Virus record (IMG/VR): IMGVR_UViG_3300017989_000082
Coordinates: 32,333 to 96,332 of that record
Length of the DNA stretch: 64,000 nt
Strand: one strand, 5' to 3'
Source of the DNA: a virus
The position numbers and the translations under genes are program-made. The notes beneath the pieces are model-generated. The model was given only the letters and a program-made list of their open reading frames with translations, searched no databases and was not told the DNA's origin. Below are positions 50,613 to 58,979 of this stretch, one piece after another. Positions within the stretch are counted from its first letter, which is position 1. Each line of letters begins with the position of its first letter.

Positions 50613-52426
50613 TACATCCTCCAATCAACGTGGGTTTGTTCGTTCTTCATTTTTAAATCAATGCGGTAATCAAAAAAGCGAGAAATTTCCTTATTGTTAG
50701 TCGCCATAAAAATTTGCTGGTCTGGAAATATCTGCTTCATTAATTGGACAACACGATCGTAACCCTGTTGAGACAGGGCGCGGCCTATTTCATCAAACAG
50801 TTTAAACTTTATGTGATCCCCCTGTAGGCCCATGATGCCAAGGGTGACAGCTTTTTCTATTCTGTTCTTTTGCCCGCCAGAGTATATTCGGAAGTCTCTG
50901 GCTTTTCCTCCTTTGAGGATATTTATAACTATTTCATTTTTCTTTTTAGATTTTGTTATTTTCTGCGATAAAATTTCTATTCCAATTTCCCCGTCGGTAA
51001 GCTCTTGGGAATATTCACTCGCCTTATAGCTTAATTCTTCAACAAGGTCTTCAATAAGTTTGGCCTGATATCCGTACTGGCCTGTTTGCCTAACCCAAAA
51101 TGCGATAAGATCAACTTCCCTTTTTAATTTATTCCTCTTTATAACAGCCTTGGCGTATTTTGAGTGTAGGGCGCGGCATGATTCTTCGCTGGAGCGAATT
51201 GACCCTTCAATAATAGACCGTGACTCATTTATATATGCCATCGCTCCTCTTATTGTTTTAGCTTGGGTTTCTTTATGCTCAATAATTTCGATTCGATTTT
51301 TTATTTCATCAGCGATCTTTAGGTTAAGCTCAAGGGCTTCCTTGGTTGCTTTAATTTTTGACTCAAGCGCTTCAACTATTTTAAATTCTGAGTCTTTATC
51401 TTTTAATTTCTTTTCAATAAATTTTTTCTTGGCTTTCTCTTCGGATAGGTTTGTTTTGATTGTCTCTATATCTACGTCTTTAGAGCTTGTTCCGCAGTAT
51501 GGGCAAACACCATATTTTTTGATTGAAGCTATGCGAGCCTTGTAGTCTTCAATAACACCTTTCGCAGTTTTCATTACATCTACCATGCTTGTTATTTCAT
51601 CTACCAGTTTTGCCTTGTTTCTTTTTTTTAGTCTAGCTTCGGTGTTGAGAATTTTTGATCTATTATCGCTTATTTCGATTAACAGATCTTTTTCCTGCTT
51701 CTTTAATATAGACTTTGTTTTAATTTTGCCTTCCAGCGCTTTCAGTCTAGCCTTGTGTGATGAAATTGTTTTCTCTTTGTCTTTATCGAAAAATTCCAAC
51801 TCTTTCTTTTTTGCTTCAAGAGTATTTGCTGCCCCTTGATATGCCTCCAAGGCTGCTTCGGAAATAACTTGTACTTTGCCGTATTCCTCTTTTACCGTTT
51901 TCAGATCTTTAAATGCTATTTTGTTGGCAACCCTAAAGTGCAGGGTGTTTGCTATTTCCTGTAATATAAATTTTCGCTGATTATCTGCAACATGAAGGAA
52001 ATGGCTGGCTAGGATATCATTACTGAACATGCAGCAGTTTTTAAAGGTCTCCCAACTGATTCCTAGCTCTTGGTTGACAACGGGCTGCATGCGGGTAGGG
52101 GTGCCACTAGATTTATTCCACATAAGTTTTTGACCGCCAGTTTTTGTCTTACTCCTCATTATGGAATCACCATTGGCAAATATAATTCTGGCAGTAGTGC
52201 TTGGGTTGAAGGTCCCCATGACATTAGTTTTTTTCTTACGAGCTATTTCCCCGAACAAGGCCCAAGTGATAGAGTCCAGTAGTACGCTCTTACCAATGGC
52301 ATTGCTACCCATGACGGGGTTATCCTCGTTTACACCAGTAATGCCAATAAGCCCGTACTCTGGAAGTTTCATGTTCCAGTTGCGGTAGCAAACAAAATTA
52401 TCTACATGAAGCGACTCTATTATCAC
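50612..52426 (-). CDS. SbcC/Rad50-like (T4 gp46-type) ATPase subunit of recombination nuclease
   Basis: 604 residues, near T4 gp46 size. Walker A GSNAIGKS at 40-47; signature YSGGQKNR at 515-522; Walker B-type KLFDEIGRALS with Asp545-Glu546. Between them long coiled coils surround CPYC (308-311), the zinc hook that joins two molecules. The gp47/Mre11-like nuclease is encoded three genes upstream at 52890-53984. The pair resects DNA ends to start recombination-dependent replication. Its start overlaps the zinc-finger gene by 4 nt. Confidence 0.9.
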   Translation of the reverse strand: MIIESLHVDNFVCYRNWNMKLPEYGLIGITGVNEDNPVMGSNAIGKSVLLDSITWALFGEIARKKKTNVMGTFNPSTTARIIFANGDSIMRSKTKTGGQKLMWNKSSGTPTRMQPVVNQELGISWETFKNCCMFSNDILASHFLHVADNQRKFILQEIANTLHFRVANKIAFKDLKTVKEEYGKVQVISEAALEAYQGAANTLEAKKKELEFFDKDKEKTISSHKARLKALEGKIKTKSILKKQEKDLLIEISDNRSKILNTEARLKKRNKAKLVDEITSMVDVMKTAKGVIEDYKARIASIKKYGVCPYCGTSSKDVDIETIKTNLSEEKAKKKFIEKKLKDKDSEFKIVEALESKIKATKEALELNLKIADEIKNRIEIIEHKETQAKTIRGAMAYINESRSIIEGSIRSSEESCRALHSKYAKAVIKRNKLKREVDLIAFWVRQTGQYGYQAKLIEDLVEELSYKASEYSQELTDGEIGIEILSQKITKSKKKNEIVINILKGGKARDFRIYSGGQKNRIEKAVTLGIMGLQGDHIKFKLFDEIGRALSQQGYDRVVQLMKQIFPDQQIFMATNNKEISRFFDYRIDLKMKNEQTHVDWRM

Positions 52427-52626
52427 GAGCTGGCCTTCCGCTTTTTCTTTTCGGGTTTGATTTTGTTGTGCTCCATTCTATTTTTCAGCACTTGCTCGAC
52501 AAGGTTGTTGGCACAGGTCTTGTGAATGCATCGCTCCTCTTTGTGAATTTTCCACGCCTCCTGAGGAACCTCCGGCGGAACATACTGATCACATAGCGGA
52601 CATTGACGGTTGCTGACTACGCTCAT
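52423..52626 (-). CDS. Small zinc-finger protein, 67 aa
   Basis: Putative zinc ligands: CPLC at 9-12, His28, Cys33, His35 and Cys38 (IHKEERCIHKTC). The C-terminus is basic (KPEKKKRKASS). It lies between the gp46-like and gp47-like genes with a 4-nt overlap to the former. It may act as an accessory factor of that nuclease, an inference from position alone. Confidence 0.6.
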   Translation of the reverse strand: MSVVSNRQCPLCDQYVPPEVPQEAWKIHKEERCIHKTCANNLVEQVLKNRMEHNKIKPEKKKRKASS

Positions 52627-52638
52627 TTCAATTTCTCC

Positions 52639-52893
52639 TTATATTGCTCTGAAGATTGCTTCACATATATTTCTTACCACAGTAACTTCTTTTGAGTTTA
52701 AAACACTGCCACTGCTTAGTTTTAAACTTGTGTCTGTTTTTTCTCTGATTATTTCATTGCAAATTTCTGACATTATATCAGTGGCCATTCTTAGCGCCAT
52801 TAATTCTTCAGGATTTTTAATTCTTATAACTATTTCTTCTGACATCACAGATGCCCTATCTACACGAGACTTAGTTTCTTTTTCTATTATCAT
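52639..52893 (-). CDS. Hypothetical protein, 84 aa, between the nuclease subunits
   Basis: 84 residues starting MIIEKETKSRVDRASVMSEE, then IVIRIKNPEELMALRMATDI and a helical middle. It overlaps the upstream gp47-like gene by 4 nt. The sequence is a short alpha/beta protein without cysteines or membrane parts. No family was recognised; it could be a small subunit of the recombination complex. Confidence 0.55.
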   Translation of the reverse strand: MIIEKETKSRVDRASVMSEEIVIRIKNPEELMALRMATDIMSEICNEIIREKTDTSLKLSSGSVLNSKEVTVVRNICEAIFRAI

Positions 52894-53984
52894 TTCATTT
52901 TCTCCCTTGCTCTCCTTAAATAGTATATGCCCTTTTCGTACACTGCCCTTTCCGATAGGTTCTCTTCTCTGGAATGTTCTATGATGGCGTTAACCATATC
53001 TTCATCGCCCATGTTTCGCTTAACGCCACCGCCAGTCTCTATTAATATTTTATCAGTTGCAAATCGCTGTATGTTTATTTTCTTGGGGGCATATTTTTTC
53101 TCTAGCCTCAATAGTAGTCTAGCGGGGTCCCAGGCTTTCAGGAAAGCCCTTGTTCCCGTTACCACTACCCTGATATAAGAATTTGGTTTAACGGCCTTAA
53201 AATCAATCCTGGTGCCCTCTGACACATGAATTATGTGGAATGTGGGGGCTTGCACATCAATACTTTCAAAATTTGGCAAATCATCGGTATCAAATACATG
53301 AAATAGTGTCGGGCCACCTTCATCCCTGAAGTCATTTTGAGTTAGAGACCCTGTATATATGCCCTTCTTGTATGGGAGCCATTGGTGTTTGTGGAAGTCG
53401 CCAAAAATGCTGAAGTCAAAATTCTTACCTATGATGCCTTTCCTTTTGAATAAATCTTTAGGTAGACCGCTTCTGCTTTTGGTTAGCTTAAACCATCGGC
53501 CCTGTACGGGCTGGTGGGCAATTAGGATTTGTTTATCATTTACGCCAGGATTATTCGTGAAAGCTTCGAGCTGATCAATAAACTCTGTTGTGGAGTGGGC
53601 ATAGTTAATCATTGTAAAATCAGCATCGTCAATTGCCAACCGTCGTATTGACGGGTAAGATACTATATTTGGGTAACGTATTAGATGATTAAACAAGGAG
53701 TTGCCACCTTCATCTATTTCATGGTTGCCATTAATGAAGTTGGCCTCTAGGTTTGCTAACCAGAGGTTTTCCACGAATCTTGTAAAAACCTGAAATTCTG
53801 ATGGGGAAACCTTAAATGAATCAAAGGTATCTCCGGCAACAAATATGTGTTTTATCTTTTCAGTTGATGCATAATCCACAACCTTGGCCAAGGCCATATT
53901 TATTTCTGCAAGCCGATTGTTTCCGGGGGAATGAAAGGGCATGCTGTCACTAATATGTACGTCCCCAAAAGCAATAAACTTCAA
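52890..53984 (-). CDS. SbcD/Mre11-like (T4 gp47-type) nuclease subunit
   Basis: 364 residues. All metallophosphatase motifs are present in order: GDVHISD (Asp8, His10), GDTFDS (51-56), GNHE (86-89), IAHQP (His157) and GDFHKHQ (195-201), so the two-metal active site should be intact. T4 gp47 has a similar length. It pairs with the gp46-like ATPase at 50612-52426. The start overlaps the RecA-like gene's end by 4 nt. Confidence 0.9.
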   Translation of the reverse strand: MKFIAFGDVHISDSMPFHSPGNNRLAEINMALAKVVDYASTEKIKHIFVAGDTFDSFKVSPSEFQVFTRFVENLWLANLEANFINGNHEIDEGGNSLFNHLIRYPNIVSYPSIRRLAIDDADFTMINYAHSTTEFIDQLEAFTNNPGVNDKQILIAHQPVQGRWFKLTKSRSGLPKDLFKRKGIIGKNFDFSIFGDFHKHQWLPYKKGIYTGSLTQNDFRDEGGPTLFHVFDTDDLPNFESIDVQAPTFHIIHVSEGTRIDFKAVKPNSYIRVVVTGTRAFLKAWDPARLLLRLEKKYAPKKINIQRFATDKILIETGGGVKRNMGDEDMVNAIIEHSREENLSERAVYEKGIYYLRRAREKMK

Positions 53985-55084
53985 GACCTTTTCCTCGCTG
54001 GCTTCTTGAGTAGTTTTCGTATCCTACGGGCTGTTTTCGGTTGGGTCTCAAATACTTTTTTCAACCCGCCCTTGTCGGTCCATTCAACGTCAGGGTTTTT
54101 AAGTTTATATTTGCGGCCTGTCTTCCTAGCTCCGTAATATTTTTCCAATGCACTGCACAGGCTTATATAATAATTTATGCCCTTACCGAAATATATTTCA
54201 AACTGGCCACTCTTAAAAGGTATGGAGTTACTGTTTTTTGAGTTTAAAGCTTTTACAATGGAGCCAACCTTATCATCTTCATCTTCACCGGACTTAAGAA
54301 TTTTAATTCGTATAAGCTTAATGCCTACTGTTGCGTGAAAGCGCAGGGCTGATTCCCCCAAGAAGGTTTCTCCCGGCCCGAACATGGCCGCGTAGCCAGT
54401 GCTGATTTTTTGCTTCCGTTGGCATACATAAACAATAGCGATATTGAGGCGGTCCACGTCACCAATTATGAGCCGTAAATGCTTGCTTATGCTTCGGCTG
54501 TGGCCCCCTACCTCCCCACTGCCACGGGACTCCGCATTGGTTTTAATACTGGTACTGTCAAAAGCTATGAATATGGGCATATTGAGAATTGCGTTAAGCT
54601 CTTCTTCTGCTGCCTCCGCTTTAGCCTTATCCTTTTGTGTTGTCTTTTTCTCCAGGGTTTGGATTTCCCTGATAAGTATTTCAATATTCTCCTCAACAAT
54701 CTCAAGCCCTTCCTCAAGGGTTTCAGGTTTTCCATAAATAAGCCTATCAACATCCACGCCTATGGACTCTGCATAGTTCTTGTCAAGCCTGTGCTCGCAG
54801 TCTATAAATATGGCTATGCCGCCACGCGATTGTGCTTCGGCACAACAATGTAACATGAGAGTTGTTTTGCCAACTCCGGGCTCGCTGAATACAAAACTGA
54901 CTTTTCCGCATGGGAAGCCCCAATTTCCCCTATTATCGCAGGCTAGGGTTCGGTCAACGCTTGGAGCTTGCGTACTTATTACGTTGGTAACTTTTCCAAG
55001 GGAGCCAGTTAATAAAAACAGTCGGCTACTTTTCTTATTAATGCTGGCCATAATCTTATCACTATAACTTGCCGCTATATTCAT
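53981..55084 (-). CDS. RecA/UvsX-like recombinase
   Basis: 367 residues. ATP site: Walker A SEPGVGKT (67-74) and Walker B IFIAFDS (171-177). Typical RecA elements follow: ESRGSGEVGGHSRSISKHL, then NIAIVYVCQRKQKISTGYAA with the L2-region-like loop, and FGPGETFLGESALRFHATVG. The insert of charged coil between residues 135 and 165 is not in bacterial RecA. The basic C-terminus ends RRIRKLLKKPARKRS. Together with the gp46/gp47-like pair and an SSB-like protein it forms a strand-exchange set. Confidence 0.85.
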   Translation of the reverse strand: MNIAASYSDKIMASINKKSSRLFLLTGSLGKVTNVISTQAPSVDRTLACDNRGNWGFPCGKVSFVFSEPGVGKTTLMLHCCAEAQSRGGIAIFIDCEHRLDKNYAESIGVDVDRLIYGKPETLEEGLEIVEENIEILIREIQTLEKKTTQKDKAKAEAAEEELNAILNMPIFIAFDSTSIKTNAESRGSGEVGGHSRSISKHLRLIIGDVDRLNIAIVYVCQRKQKISTGYAAMFGPGETFLGESALRFHATVGIKLIRIKILKSGEDEDDKVGSIVKALNSKNSNSIPFKSGQFEIYFGKGINYYISLCSALEKYYGARKTGRKYKLKNPDVEWTDKGGLKKVFETQPKTARRIRKLLKKPARKRS

Positions 55085-55117
55085 AACTGGCTCCCTTGGT
55101 GGTTTCTTGGTTTAGGA

Positions 55118-56380
55118 CTACTTCTTTGTTTTCTTCTTTTTCTTGGCCGCGGCTTTCTCCTTCAGTTTTTTCTCAAGGGACTTCTTTCCCTCGTCTTCGT
55201 CGTCCTCTTCCTCTTCTTCTTCCTCGTCGTCGTCTTCTTCGTCTTCTTCTTCCTCGTCGTCCTCTTCCTCTTCTTCTTCCTCGTCGTCCTCTTCCTCGTC
55301 GTCCTCTTCCTCGTCCTCGTCGTCCTCTTCCTCGTCTTCGTCCTCGTCGTCCTCTTCCTCGTCCTCGTCTTCGTCCTCTTCTTTTTTCTTCGCCGCCGCC
55401 GCCTTCTTTTTCGGTTTTTTCTTCTTGGTATCTTCTTCCTCTTCCTCTTCCTCCTCGCCTTCAGTATCTACTTCGCAAGCTTCTTTTGAGGCGCACTTAT
55501 CGCATTTCTTTTTGCCATCTTTGTACTCTCCGTAGCATTCTGGAAGATCGCTGTCTTCATCATCTGGAGCATCTTCCAGGTCCATACCGGCCATGATGGC
55601 TTTGATTTCCTCAATGCTTTTGGGTACGCCAACAACAGTGAGGTCAATAAGCTTTTCCTCTATTCGAGCAATGACCTCGTCGGGAAGCACTATTGGCTTC
55701 TTTAGGGCCTTAACCTTCTCATAGCTGATTGAGAAGGGATCCCCCTTTTTGGCTTGCTTCTTGGTGAACTTGATAGGGTACATGGCCTTGGGGTCGGTAA
55801 TGTCGCCTATGTCTTCAAACTCACCAATGATTGCTTCATGAATGGTGGTGCCGCAACTCATTACCATGATATCCGAAATGCAACCGTCTTTGAAGTCACA
55901 ACGGTTGCAACCCCGTTTTTTTATGGCTTTAGTGTTTTCCTCGCCGGGGTGATCAATAAAGCACTTCGGCACTTTGGGCATTTCGTCATCCAGTACCAGT
56001 GCAATTAGATCAATGACTCCGTAATAGAACCGGCTTCCACGTTTTCGCTTGTTGGCAATATCTTTTCTTGACTGCTTACTGCTTGACCAGTCTGCAAAGT
56101 TCTGCTCGCACTGCGGGCACTTTTCAGCCGGATCATCCAGCGTCATGCGGCGACAATTGAACTGACTTTTGCTTTCGGGGCCGCAATTTCTGTGAACGCC
56201 GCGTTCAGCGTAAGGAAGGCCATCCATGTTGGGGTGATCATATAAAATTCCAACACAATTGGCGCCGATTTTTGTGGCATACCAATTTACCTTTCCCTTG
56301 CCTCGGCGCTTTTCCCTCTCTTCCCTGCTTTTCTCTCGCTTCTTTTTTTCTTTTCTGATCTTGCCTAAATTAACCGCCAT
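55118..56380 (-). CDS. Single-strand DNA-binding protein candidate with acidic C-terminus
   Basis: 420 residues from the ATG at 56380, which follows AAGGAGA; the frame is open upstream but there overlaps another gene. Residues 20-60 are basic, as in T4 gp32. Then come a core with a gp32-like zinc pattern (GPESKSQFNCRRMTLDDPAE, CPQC, CNRC, FKDGC) and about 120 residues of Asp/Glu with Lys blocks. An acidic tail is the hallmark of SSBs and gp32, where it binds partner proteins. RecA-like and polymerase genes are neighbours. The assignment is by architecture. Confidence 0.65.
   Translation of the reverse strand: MAVNLGKIRKEKKKREKSREEREKRRGKGKVNWYATKIGANCVGILYDHPNMDGLPYAERGVHRNCGPESKSQFNCRRMTLDDPAEKCPQCEQNFADWSSSKQSRKDIANKRKRGSRFYYGVIDLIALVLDDEMPKVPKCFIDHPGEENTKAIKKRGCNRCDFKDGCISDIMVMSCGTTIHEAIIGEFEDIGDITDPKAMYPIKFTKKQAKKGDPFSISYEKVKALKKPIVLPDEVIARIEEKLIDLTVVGVPKSIEEIKAIMAGMDLEDAPDDEDSDLPECYGEYKDGKKKCDKCASKEACEVDTEGEEEEEEEEDTKKKKPKKKAAAAKKKEEDEDEDEEEDDEDEDEEEDDEDEEEDDEEEDDEEEEEEEDDEEEEDEEDDDEEEEEEEDDEDEGKKSLEKKLKEKAAAKKKKKTKK
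55181..55392 (-). repeat. Low-complexity trinucleotide tract (GAN) encoding the acidic tail
   Basis: About 210 bp of nearly pure pyrimidine on the plus strand, made of CTT/CTC/GTC/TCC triplets, codes for Asp/Glu runs on the minus strand. Tracts of this type are prone to slippage and length change in whole codons. The tract may also form purine-pyrimidine triplex structures. Confidence 0.85.
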
Positions 56381-56405
56381 TTTTTTCTCTCCTTTCTCTT
56401 GGTAG

Positions 56406-56573
56406 CTAACCTTTTCTGCCGCCACCTTTTCCGCGGCCGCCGCCCTTGCCTTTGCCAGGACCACCCTTGTTGCAACCGCCGGTGTTTCTGCCGCCACCAC
56501 TACCACCTTTTACCCCGCTGCCATTTCCTCTTCCGTCCTGTGGGCGGGATTGCCCTCTTGGGTTATTAGCCAT
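56406..56573 (-). CDS. Glycine/arginine/lysine-rich small protein, 55 aa
   Basis: Read directly from the sequence. The ATG at 56573 follows GGAGG (56579-56583 on the plus strand as cctcc). The protein is MANNPRGQSRPQDGRGNGSG, then alternating Gly, Arg and Lys to the end, with one Cys. The order resembles RGG-box RNA- or ssDNA-binding tails. It lies directly upstream of the SSB candidate in the same operon, so a nucleic-acid-binding or condensate-forming role is plausible. Low complexity makes homology calls unsafe. Confidence 0.6.
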   Translation of the reverse strand: MANNPRGQSRPQDGRGNGSGVKGGSGGGRNTGGCNKGGPGKGKGGGRGKGGGRKG

Positions 56574-56594
56574 TTTAACCTCCTTTCTTTTTTT

Positions 56595-57179
56595 TTATAC
56601 TGCTGCTCTTCGCTTCTTTACCCCTTTCTTCTTTGTTTTTTTTATTTTACCCTTAACCATGTCTGCATCACCTTTTCTTTTTTCAGAGATGTTAAAATTT
56701 CTGCGCTTTCCATATTGCTCCATAGTGCTAGAGAGCTCGCCATGTTTTCGGTAAGTACTATCTTTTGTGCGAACAACATCCAGCTTGGCATAGTATGAGC
56801 GCAATATGCCCCGAATAGTCTCCACTTCTTTTTTTGCGGCATTAATGGTGTAGCGCTGGTCTAGCCAGTGGCTTTTTCTCCTTATGGCTTGGGTTATTTT
56901 GGCTTCCCCCTTAGCAAAGCCGCGTGTGTTGCGAACAATTCCATCTTGTTCAGCTACCCAAGCGTCGAGCTCGGCCTTTAAATTTTCAAGCTCTTCTTCC
57001 TTGGTTACAGCCCATACCTCCAATAGCCCTATCATGGTAGGGGCAGTGTTCAGGCCGTTGGCAACGTCACGTGGGTCTAAGTCTTTAGCTACATCAACGG
57101 TGATTTCTTCTCCATTATCCTTTACGAAGGTTAGGAGCAGACTATCCTCAAGAATTTCCAGTTGGGCTTTTGTCGCCAT
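56595..57179 (-). CDS. Hypothetical coiled-coil protein, 194 aa
   Basis: The ATG at 57179 follows AAGGAG by 7 nt. The N-terminus is beta-like (LEILEDSLLLTFVKDNGEEI), then a long helix (TKEEELENLKAELDAWVAEQ), a second helix (YTINAAKKEVETIRGILRSY), and a basic Lys-rich end. It starts inside the previous gene (32-nt overlap). Its place beside the SSB candidate suggests a replication or recombination accessory role. Not recognised. Confidence 0.6.
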   Translation of the reverse strand: MATKAQLEILEDSLLLTFVKDNGEEITVDVAKDLDPRDVANGLNTAPTMIGLLEVWAVTKEEELENLKAELDAWVAEQDGIVRNTRGFAKGEAKITQAIRRKSHWLDQRYTINAAKKEVETIRGILRSYYAKLDVVRTKDSTYRKHGELSSTMEQYGKRRNFNISEKRKGDADMVKGKIKKTKKKGVKKRRAAV

Positions 57180-57585
57180 CAAGAATCTCCTTTGCTATGC
57201 CGGGTATTTCTGAACGCTCTTCAATTTTACGCTTTACTTCCTCCCAAATCTTATTCTTTTCTGATTCTTTTTTTATAAGCCATAAACCGTAAAGGCTGTA
57301 GTTGGCAAGATCAAGAAGGCCATCGGCTAAATAAACAACTTCATCCATTTTTGGTGTTTCTCGTTTCTTAATCATCTTGCCCCACATGATTTCATCAACA
57401 ATATCATATTTCCTGCTGATATTCTGGTACAGGCTGTCCCATGATCGGCGCATCCAACTCATGCCGTACACTTTCATTTTTTCCTTCCGAAGCATGGCTA
57501 TGAAGTTTGAGAAACGGCGAACTGTATCAAGAAAATCTTTTCTGTTGTTTTCTGTGTCGGGCGGAGTCTCCATAAAATAGCTCAT
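57148..57585 (-). CDS. Hypothetical protein resembling nucleotide-modification-associated DUF1599
   Basis: 145 residues behind AAGGAA; the start overlaps the upstream stop (ATGA). The segment SWDSLYQNISRKYDIVDEIM, then DEVVYLADGLLDLANYSLYG, resembles DUF1599/Nmad1 proteins, where 'DxLLDLANYA' is characteristic. That family appears near base-modification genes in phages and may be MazG-like. Here no base-modification gene is obvious. The match is from memory of the pattern, so moderate. Confidence 0.5.
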   Translation of the reverse strand: MSYFMETPPDTENNRKDFLDTVRRFSNFIAMLRKEKMKVYGMSWMRRSWDSLYQNISRKYDIVDEIMWGKMIKKRETPKMDEVVYLADGLLDLANYSLYGLWLIKKESEKNKIWEEVKRKIEERSEIPGIAKEILDGDKSPTGNS

Positions 57586-58466
57586 CTTAATTCCTTTTTA
57601 AGTTTTAATAAATCTTTTGAGGTCATATACCCTTTTAGCTTTGGTCTCTTCTTTTTTATTTTTGAGTTTATTTTTTCTGAAATCCCTTCCCAATCACCCT
57701 GTATCGCCCTTATAATATGTTCTTGTTCAATGTTTAATATTCCCATTGCCTTTTCAATTTCATCTTTTGTGAGGCTTGGGGAATCTGAAGCGGTAGTTGC
57801 GGTAGTTACTTTTGCGCTAGTAAATGGGCCAATATCAATTTTAACAGGTTCCCCTGCGGCTGCGCCAGCCCTAGCAATACCAATAGCTGTTTTACTGGTG
57901 CCGCTGCCCATGTCTACTACCGTTCTAGGGGTCTTCTTTTCATAATAATTAGGAACAACAGCATTAGAGCCGGAGAACATGGTAAATCTTATTGGTTCAT
58001 CTGGGGAGAATGTAATTTCCATTACCCTTTTGGATCCGCTATTTGGAATCGTTATTTCCTTCGGCCCCATTTTAGATAGAATAGTTGCCCCGACAATACT
58101 ATGTTTACTCTCTGCACCATTATCTGTAATATAGAAACCAACAGCGCCGGGGTTGTGGCCATCAGGTTTGTTAAGGATAGGAGATATTCCAAGGTGCATT
58201 GTTGGGGACTTACGCCTTCTGATAAAATCTCCTTCTATGTAGGCAAATACATACTCTTTGCCACGGAGATTATATGTAACATCATAGCGAAGATTTTTTA
58301 TATCTCTTTGCAAAAAGAATTCTTCAGTAAATCCAGCATATATTTGATTGAGAATAACTGCTACTAGCCGATCGAAGAACAGGGCTGGATCATTATACAG
58401 CTCTGCGCTTACGGGTAGGCTTGATATTATTAGTGGTTTTGCGCTTGGGTAGTGGAATTGAGGCAT
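57582..58466 (-). CDS. Hypothetical protein, 294 aa
   Basis: The ATG at 58466 lies inside the upstream gene (74-nt overlap). The N-terminal 170 residues are alpha/beta (PALFFDRLVAVILNQIYAGF, YVFAYIEGDFIRRRKSPTMH, VGFYITDNGAESKHSIVGAT). A Thr/Ser/Ala-rich linker follows, then a C-terminal helical part (SLTKDEIEKAMGILNIEQEH) and a basic end. No catalytic motif was recognised. Its position between a zinc ribbon and DUF1599-like gene suggests a replication-associated role. Confidence 0.55.
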   Translation of the reverse strand: MPQFHYPSAKPLIISSLPVSAELYNDPALFFDRLVAVILNQIYAGFTEEFFLQRDIKNLRYDVTYNLRGKEYVFAYIEGDFIRRRKSPTMHLGISPILNKPDGHNPGAVGFYITDNGAESKHSIVGATILSKMGPKEITIPNSGSKRVMEITFSPDEPIRFTMFSGSNAVVPNYYEKKTPRTVVDMGSGTSKTAIGIARAGAAAGEPVKIDIGPFTSAKVTTATTASDSPSLTKDEIEKAMGILNIEQEHIIRAIQGDWEGISEKINSKIKKKRPKLKGYMTSKDLLKLKKELR

Positions 58467-58650
58467 TTAAGCTCTTTACTTTCTTATATACGGCCTTACC
58501 GGGTTCGTATTCTATTAACTCAAAACTCTTACTTGTAAACTTCTTGTTCATTTCGAGAGCCCACCCCCTGTCACCCTCATTTTGGAAATCGTACCGAAGA
58601 GTTATTCGGCGTTCGATTTCGCGGGACTTACTGCTAATCTTCGTCTGCAT
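58393..58650 (-). CDS. Small basic protein, 85 aa
   Basis: The start is the ATG at 58650, giving MQTKISSKSREIERRITLRY; a longer frame reaches 58779 but those codons are antisense-like low-quality sequence inside the FmdB-type gene. The middle (EMNKKFTSKSFELIEYEPGK, AVYKKVKSLNAS) looks like a short beta-alpha domain, and the end is Arg/Lys-rich. It overlaps both neighbours. No family was recognised. Confidence 0.5.
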   Translation of the reverse strand: MQTKISSKSREIERRITLRYDFQNEGDRGWALEMNKKFTSKSFELIEYEPGKAVYKKVKSLNASIPLPKRKTTNNIKPTRKRRAV

Positions 58651-58975
58651 TTTGCGAGAATTTGTACCTTTCTTGACGCTCCTTATATGCCGCCTTGCCC
58701 TTGGCGTATTTCTCTGCCCGTTCACGTTCTTTCCTTTTGGACTCGGCTGGCATACCTCTGTTGGCAACAAGCTTACCAATAGTCAATTCGTCGGTGTCGT
58801 CGACCCCGCTTAGGGGTTTCATCAGGCTATCAGATGTTCTAAATTTCGACATGATTGGCTTGCACATGCTGGAGCACACCAAGCATTCAACTTCCTTTTT
58901 CTTAAGCCTGTAGCTGGCGGCAAACATTTCAAACCGCTCTTCGCAATTTGTGCATTTATATTCATAGATAGGCAA
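58634..58975 (-). CDS. FmdB-type zinc ribbon protein
   Basis: The start codon is TTG at 58975; it is supported by the family's conserved opening MPIYEYKCTNC. Zinc ligands are CTNC at 8-11 and CLVCSSMC at 31-38. FmdB-like zinc ribbons are common in phages and bacteria and are often called regulatory proteins without proof. After residue 45 a charged helical tail follows (KRKERERAEKYAKGKAAYKE). It lies between the HIRAN gene and a small basic protein gene in the replication operon. Confidence 0.75.
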   Translation of the reverse strand: MPIYEYKCTNCEERFEMFAASYRLKKKEVECLVCSSMCKPIMSKFRTSDSLMKPLSGVDDTDELTIGKLVANRGMPAESKRKERERAEKYAKGKAAYKERQERYKFSQNADED

Positions 58976-58979
58976 AATA

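Noticed and set aside
55143-55535. Plus-strand frame of nearly pure serine
   Set aside because: Shadow of the acidic-tail trinucleotide tract of the SSB candidate; no start context.
58651-58779. N-terminal 43-codon extension of the small basic protein
   Set aside because: Lies antiframe inside the FmdB-type gene and lacks a ribosome site; the ATG at 58650 was preferred.
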